Source of the DNA: Xenopus tropicalis
Taxonomy: Eukaryota; Chordata; Amphibia; Anura; Pipidae
Reading direction: 5' to 3'
DNA length: 64,000 nucleotides
NCBI RefSeq assembly: GCF_000004195.4
Contig: NC_030678.2
Span: 156,467,547 to 156,531,546, forward strand
Both the position numbers and the translations under genes were made by a program. Below are positions 57,298-64,000 of this stretch, one piece after another. The number at the start of each line of letters is the position of its first letter. The first letter of the stretch is position 1. The notes beneath the pieces were generated by a model that was given only the letters and a program-made list of their open reading frames with translations, was not told where the DNA came from and did no database searches.

Positions 57298-59747
57298 ACA
57301 GGTATAGGAACCATTATCCGGAAACCCATTCCAGAAAGTTCATAATTACACGAAGGCATCTCCCATAGACTCCATGTTAATCAAATATTTCTAATTTTTA
57401 AAAATAATTTATTTTCTCTGTAATAATAAAACAGCACCTGTACTTGATCCCAACTAAGATATAATTACCCCTTATTGGGGGCAGAACAATCCTATTGGGT
57501 TTATTTAATGGTTAAATTATTCCCTTTTCTCTGTAATAATAAAACAGTACCTGTATTTCATCCCAACTAAGATATAATTAACCCGTTATTGGGGCAGAAC
57601 AATCCTATTGGGTTTATTTAATGGTTAAATTATTCCCTTTTCTCTGTAATAATAAAACAGTACCTGTATTTCATCCCAACTAAGATATAATTACCCCTTA
57701 TTGGGGGCAGAACAATCCTATTGGATTTATTTAATGGTTAAATGATTCCCTTTTCTCTGTAATAATAAAACAGCACCTGTACTTGATCCCAACTAAGATA
57801 TAATTACCCCTTATTGGGGGCAGAACAATCCTATTGGGTTTATTTCATGGTTAAATGATTCCCTTTTCTCTGTAATAATAAAACAGTACCTGTATTTCAT
57901 CCCAACTAAGATATAATTAACCCGTTATTGGGGCAGAACAATCCTATTGGGTTTATTTAATGGTTAAATTATTCCCTTTTCTCTGTAATAATAAAACAGT
58001 ACCTGTATTTCATCCCAACTAAGATATAATTACCCCCTATTGGAGGCAGAACAGCCCTATTAGGTTTATTTAATGTTTAAATGATTCCCTTTTCTCTGTA
58101 ATAATAAAACAGTACCTGTACTTGATCCCAACTAAGATATAATTACCCCTTATTGGGGGCAGAACAATCCTATTGGATTTATTTAATGGTTAAATGATTC
58201 CCTTTTCTCTGTAATAATAAAACAGCACCTGTACTTGATACCAACTAAGATATAATTACCCCTTATTGGGGGCAAAACAATCCTATTGGGTTTATTTCAT
58301 GTTTAAATTATTCCCTTTTCTCTGTAATAATAAAACAGTACCTGTACTTGATCCCAACTAGGATATAATTACCCCTTATTGGGGGCAGAACAATCCTATT
58401 GGATTTATTTAATGGTTAAATGATTCCCTTTTCTCTGTAATAATAAAACAGTACCTGTACTTGATCCCAACTAAGATATAATTACCCCTTATTGGGGGCA
58501 GAACAATCCTATTGGGTTTATTTCATGGTTAAATGATTCCCTTTTCTCTGTAATAATAAAACAGTACCTGTACTTGATCCTAACTAAGATATAATTACCC
58601 CTTATTGGAGGCAGAACAGCCGTATTGGGTTTATTTAATGTTTAAAGTATTCACTTTTCTCTGTAATAATAAAACAGTACCTGTACTTGATCCCAACTAA
58701 GATATAATTACCCCTTATTTGGGAAAGAACAATCCTATTGGGTTTATTTTATGTTTAAAGTATTCCCTTTTCTCTGTAATAATAAAACAGCATCTGTACT
58801 TGATACCAACTAAGATATAATTACCCCTTATTGGGGGCAAAACAATCCTATTGGGTTTATTTCATGTTTAAATTATTCCCTTTTCTCTGTAATAATAAAA
58901 CAGTACCTGTACTTCATCCCAACTAAGATATAATTACCCCTTATTTGGTAAAGAACAATCCTATTGGGTTTATTTTATGTTTAAAGTATTCCCTTTTCTC
59001 TGTAATAATAAAACAGTACCTGTACTTGATCCCAACTAAGATATAATTACCCCTTATTGGGGGCAGAACAGTCCTATTGGGTTTATTTCATGGTTAAATG
59101 ATTCCCTTTTCTCTGTAATAATAAAACAGTACCTGTACTTGATCCCAACTAAGATATAATTACCCCTTATTGGGGGCAGAACAGCCCTATTGGGTTTATT
59201 TCATGGTTAAATGATTCCCTTTTCTCTGTAATAATAAAACAGTACCTGTACTTGATCCCAACTAAGATATAATTACCCCTTATTGGGGGCAGAACAGTCC
59301 TATTGGGTTTATTTAATGGTTAAATGATTCCCTTTTCTCTGTAATAATAAAACAGTACCTGTACTTGATCCCAACTAAGATATAATTACCCCTTATTGGG
59401 GGCAGAACAGCCCTATTGGGTTTATTTCATGGTTAAATGATTCCCTTTTCTCTGTAATAATAAAACAGTACCTGAACTTGATCCCAACTAAGATATAATT
59501 ACCCTTTATCGGGGGCAGAACAATCCTATTGGGTTTATTTCATGGTTAAATGATTCCCTTTTCTCTCTAATAATAAAACAGTACCTGTATTTCATCCCAA
59601 CTAAGATATAATTACCCCTTATAGAAGGCAAAGCAATCCTATTGTTTATTTAATGTTTAAATAATGGTTAAGTAGACTGTTGAGATTCAAATTATGGAAA
59701 GATCTGGAAAACCCCAGGTCCCAAGCTTTCTGGATAACAGGCCCCAA
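57298..59747. mobile_element. Right-copy MITE with expanded 113-bp minisatellite
   Basis: As 6141-8250, but with about 20 units (57413-59640) and a different order of variant units. It lies between the first exon and the ATG exon of gene B. Confidence 0.85.
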
Positions 59748-59907
59748 AGGGAAATAATGGCATGTAGGAGCAAAATCAATTTCCCTGTATTTTCACACAT
59801 TCTCACATAATTACAACATCATTACTGTCGCTAAGGCCGCAACAAACCAGTATTAAAATGATTATATTTATCCATGTTTTCCCCTGAACCAAAAGAGCTC
59901 CACTCAC

Positions 59908-60000
59908 CTCAGTTGCCTGACAAAGACTGAGCCAGTCTGAGCTGCTGCCCAACACTCTGGCATTGTGACATCACAGTATAACTGCCACTGAGAGATTCAT
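59908..60000 (-). other. Gene B untranslated first exon (right end approximate)
   Basis: On the minus strand a consensus donor, CTGAG|gtgagt, ends an exon at 59908. No ATG in this exon needs to be used, because the next exon carries the start codon. The upstream end cannot be fixed from sequence; 60000 is a guess. The same exon exists in the left copy at 8412. Confidence 0.5.
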
Positions 60001-60018
60001 TCCATTGTGACATCACAG
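59961..60018 (-). promoter_or_regulatory. Paired CRE/ATF-like sites near gene B first exon
   Basis: The 16-mer cattgtgacatcacag occurs twice (59961-59976 and 60003-60018). Its core, TGACATCA, is one base from a CREB/ATF site (TGACGTCA). The position just upstream of, or inside, the first exon suggests promoter elements. The role is inferred. Confidence 0.4.
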
Positions 60019-61892
60019 GTGCAGCCAGAGGAGAGAAATCTGTATCAGCAGCTCAGATAATGACTGTTGGCTTCAGTTAATTTCCAATAAGCTGCAGTGT
60101 AAAATGCTTTGTTTTGTTGCTGTGATGAGCGCATGTTTATTGTGTAGCCATTCTCAGTATAGGGAATGGGGCCATTACAACATGTATAATATATTTCTAT
60201 AAGGAATGGTACAGAGACTCGCCCATTATTGTATGTAATGTATATATGTATAGGGAATGCAGAGTTGCCCTGTACCTGATATTCACTGAGTTAGTAGGAA
60301 TCTCTGCTAATTACACAACAATCCTATAGTTTCAATATTTAAATGTATTTTAGTGCACAAGTATCCATAGAGAACGTGCTGTTATTCTATGTGCATATTA
60401 TGTGCTGTTATTCTATGTGAGTATAGGAATTGCTGCCATTATAGGATGCAGATTAAATCAGCATAGGGAATGCCCCACTATTAAATATATAAAATATCAG
60501 CATAGGGAATGGCACAGTTATTGTATGTAGGGACAGTACAACATCCCCCTTCAAAATCAAAATCTCTGTAATTATTATTATTATAATCATTCCAACATCT
60601 TCACATCATTAGCGTCATTAAAGTCACACCGTACCAATATTAAAATGATTATTTTTATCCGTGTTTTTATCTGAACAAAAAGAGCTCTACTCAACTTAGT
60701 CGCCTGACAAAGACTGAGCCAATCGGGGCTGCTGCCCAACACCCTGGGACTACCAATGAAACATTTTCCCTTAATTTCAAGCTTTGCTGAAAGTGTTAAG
60801 TTAATCTGCCATGTTTTGCTTTGTGTCAAAATTTGCAATTTGCTGAATTGCATTGGAGTCAATGGGAAGCCCAATTCACATACGTTTCGCTTAGTATACT
60901 CTCTGCTACACACATGCCCTACAGTGCCCTACTCCTCCTACAGTTTTAGACTCTCCACACTTCTTTGCCCTATAGCGGAGCAGTTTGCTTGTGCTTTTCT
61001 AAGCTTTTCTGGGGATTTTTGTAGTTAACAAGTTGTCTAATTCCAATATGATTCTGTGGCTACTAAAGCAAATAAAGTGCTGTCTTGTATAAAAAGGGCA
61101 TTGACGCAAGGGATGAGAACATAATTTTGCCTCTTTATATGAGTATGTGAGTGAAGTTTTGGGCTCCAGTCCATAAGGCTAATGCCACACGAGGCGTAGG
61201 GCTGATATTTTCGGCAAGTGCAAAAGCACTTGCTGAAAATTCTGCCCTATGCCTCCTACATGTGCCTGCACCCGAATGAATGAGATACGCTCAGATGCAG
61301 GCAAATGTAGCCGAAATACGCATTAAAATGCGAGACTTTGCATTATCGCGTGTTTTCATGCATATATCGGCAACATGTGCCTGCACCCGAGCGTATCTCA
61401 TTCATCCGAAAATATCCGCCCTACGCCTCGTGTGGCATTAGCCTAAGAAGGATATTAATGAGCTGGAAAGAGTGCAGAGACTGCAACTAAACTGGTAAAG
61501 GGGATGGAAGGGTTAAACTATGAGGTTAGACTGTCAGGGTTGTGGTTGTTTCCCCTGGGAAAAATGTGCTTGCGAGGGGACATGATGTACAAATACATTA
61601 GAGGGGATTATAAGCAGATAGGGGGTGTTCTTTTTACCCATATAACAATCAGCGCACCAGAGGCCCCCGTATAGATAAGGGGAACTGTTCTTCCATTTGA
61701 AGCAGCACAGGGGATTTCTCACGGTGAGGGCAGTGAGGTTGGGGAATGCCCTTCATAGGGATGTTGTAATGGCAGATTCTGCTAATGCCCAAGAGGGGCC
61801 TGGATGAGTTCTTGAACAAGCATAGTATCCAAGGCTATTGTGATACTAATATCTACAGTTAGTATTAATATTGGTATATATGGTTTATGTAT

Positions 61893-62745
61893 GTGAGTGT
61901 GTAGATAGGTTAGTATGGGTCTGTATGTGAGTGGATAGATAGGTCAGTATGGGTCTGTATGTGAGTGGATAGATAGGTCAGTATGGGTCTGTATGTGAGT
62001 GGATAGATAGGTCAGTATGGGTCTTTATGTGAGTGGATAGATAGGTCAGTGTGGGTCTGTATGTGAGTGGATAGATAGGTCAGTGTGGGTCTGTATGTGA
62101 GTGGATAGATAGGTCAGTGTGGGTCTGTATGTGAGTGGATAGATAGGTCAGTGTGGGTATGTATGTGAGTGGATAGATAGGTCAGTATGGGTCTGTGAGT
62201 GTATAGATAGGTCAGTATGGGTCTGTATGTGAGTGGATAGATAGGTCAGTATGGGTCTGTATGTGAGTGGATAGATAGGTCAGTATGGGTCTGTATGTGA
62301 GTGGATAGATAGGTCAGTGTGGGTCTGTATGTGAGTGGATAGATAGGTCAGTGTGGGTCTGTATGTGAGTGGATAGATAGGTCAGTGTGGGTCTGTATGT
62401 GAGTGGATAGATAGGTCAGTATGGGTCTGTATGTGAGTGGATAGATAGGTCAGTGTGGGTCTGAATGTGAGTGGATAGATAGGTCAGTGTGGGTCTGTAT
62501 GTGAGTGGATAGATTGGTCAGTATGGGTCTGTATGTGAGTGGATAGATAGGTCAGTATGGGTCTGTATGTGAGTGGATAGATAGGTCAGTATGGGTCTGT
62601 ATGTGAGTGTATAGATAGGTCAGTATGGGTCTGTATGTGAGTGTATAGATAGGTCAGTGTGGGTCTGTATGTGAGTGGATAGATAGGTCAGTGTGGGTCT
62701 GTATGTGAGTGTATAGATAGGTAAGTATGGGTCTGTATGTTAGTA
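61893..62745. repeat. 34-bp minisatellite, right copy (about 25 units)
   Basis: The same unit as 10181-10630, about twice as many copies. The left flank (61700-61890) belongs to a dispersed element absent from the left copy. Confidence 0.9.
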
Positions 62746-62818
62746 TTTCCAAGATGGGGAGCTCTTTAATCATTACTGCTATTGAGATGCTGAGCCTTTA
62801 TGCTGGTGCAGTAAGTAA

Positions 62819-63130
62819 AGGTATGGGATACCTTATCCGGAAACCAGTTATCCAGAAAAATTCCAAATTACGGAAAGGCCATCTCCCATAGACACCATTA
62901 TAAGCAAATAATTTTAATTTTATAAAATGATTTACCTTTTCTCTGTAATAATAAAACAGTACCTTGTACTTGCTCATTAATCCTTATTGGGGGCAAACCA
63001 AGCCTATTGGGTTTATTCAATATTTAAATTATTTTTAGCAGACTTAAGTTATGGAGATCCAAATTACAGAAAGATCTCTTATCTGGAAACCCCCAGGTCC
63101 CAAGCATTCTGGATAACAGGTCCCATACCT
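62819..63130. mobile_element. Full-length frog MITE, right copy
   Basis: Same as 10703-11014. Confidence 0.8.
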
Positions 63131-64000
63131 GTATATACAATATGGCATTTTAAGCCATTTTTAGTTTTAGGGTTTAGTTCTCCTTTAACATGCTACCTAC
63201 TGTGGGGAAAAGCCCGAGAGCGGAACTGCACAAGCAGATATAAATTAGCCCTGGAGCCTGCCCTAGCTGGGGATTTACTGACTAGGCCGGATAAATACCA
63301 ATCACCATTTAAAATAACACTAGCACTGTTCACTGGGTTATTAGATTGGCTTGGGTCCCATACATGCAAATATAGTTTAATCAGCAGCTTAATTAGGCAA
63401 CAAAATGGAACCCACCTCTCTCAGTTGGTGGTCCTGGTGCCCCGAACCTGTAGCCCAAGGGGAAATCCATAATCAAATAAGGTCACACACACCAAAGTTC
63501 TCTCCTGAGGTGGAGCAATCTGAAAACATAGAATGAAAGTTGAGTTTACAGGTCAATAAGCTATAAAATTGCTTTATATTTCATATCTCTATGATGTCTG
63601 TTTCCATCCAGTAGGCTTGGGTGCTTTAACGCCACACTGGATCCAAAGAGAGTATGTTTTGGTAAAATTGGGGCTCTAAATTGCATTTGCTGTGGGGCCC
63701 AGTAATTACTGTAGAAGGCCAAAGGCTGAGTGCTTTTATAACTTTTATATATAAGTTAAATCACCAACTTAAATCCCCTCTTTCCCCCTATTGTGGTGAG
63801 ATGAACTTGCAGATCATATACCTGTTCCGCAGGATCTGTGGATAAATCTTATGCAGGGACACATTAGCGCACTACCGCCGGGGGTTCCAATCCGCTGGAA
63901 GCAACGTTTGTATACGCTGACGCTGGAGAGAAGTATTAGGTATATAAGTAAATAAGGAATAGTCTCTTTGGATCCAGTGTGGCGTTAAAGCACCCAAGCC

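Larger units (their letters stand above)
51187..64000. repeat. Right copy of the large direct duplication
   Basis: Matches 1-11884. It is about 930 bp longer, through a longer 113-bp repeat array (57.4-59.6 kb), a longer 34-bp array (61.9-62.7 kb) and about 33 and 182 bp that are missing from the left copy near 10.1 kb. It lacks about 20 bp that the left copy has near 5.79 kb. Confidence 0.95.

Overview
This window reads as vertebrate genomic DNA, most likely from a clawed frog (Xenopus). Small exons sit in long introns with GT-AG junctions. Intergenic DNA is full of short foldback DNA transposons, including the familiar frog family whose ends read 'caggtatgggatcc...ggtcccatacctg'. There are also L1-type, L2/CR1-type, Penelope-like and Tc1/mariner remnants and many minisatellites. 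The species call is inference from repeat style, not from a search.

The main content is an unusual leftward (minus-strand) gene present in two copies. Bases 1-11884 and 51187-64000 are near-identical, in the same orientation, about 51 kb apart. The right copy (gene B) can be read completely, from an ATG exon at 57047-57130 to a stop at 44322. It has 32 coding exons and about 681 codons, and every junction I checked keeps frame. The product has a basic, Cys-containing N-terminus, then 22 small symmetric phase-0 exons encoding acidic modules that mostly end in Cys-Gln or Cys-Glu, then a C-terminal STE20/GCK-type (MAP4K4/TNIK/MINK/NRK-like) kinase fold. All four catalytic motifs of that fold are altered, so I call it a pseudokinase. 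The left copy (gene A) shows the ATG exon and the first 11 module exons; its kinase part would lie left of base 1.

Between the copies (12-44 kb) lie: the last two exons of an unrecognised Ser-rich gene on the minus strand (14677-15451); a CpG-rich first exon of a plus-strand gene (24489-24551); an immunoglobulin/TCR V-like relic (about 32.3 kb); a 5'-truncated L1-type element with a perfect 16-bp target duplication (19018-22071); a nested insertion, Harbinger-like MITE > L1 > Penelope-like element (27151-29478); and a dense run of minisatellites with periods of about 31-36 bp (31.5-45.2 kb).

The two copies differ in minisatellite length, several indels and a few codons. This argues against a trivial copy-paste artefact, but it does not exclude two haplotypes placed in tandem by an assembler. 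Most long open frames in the window are minisatellites read in frame and are not listed as genes.
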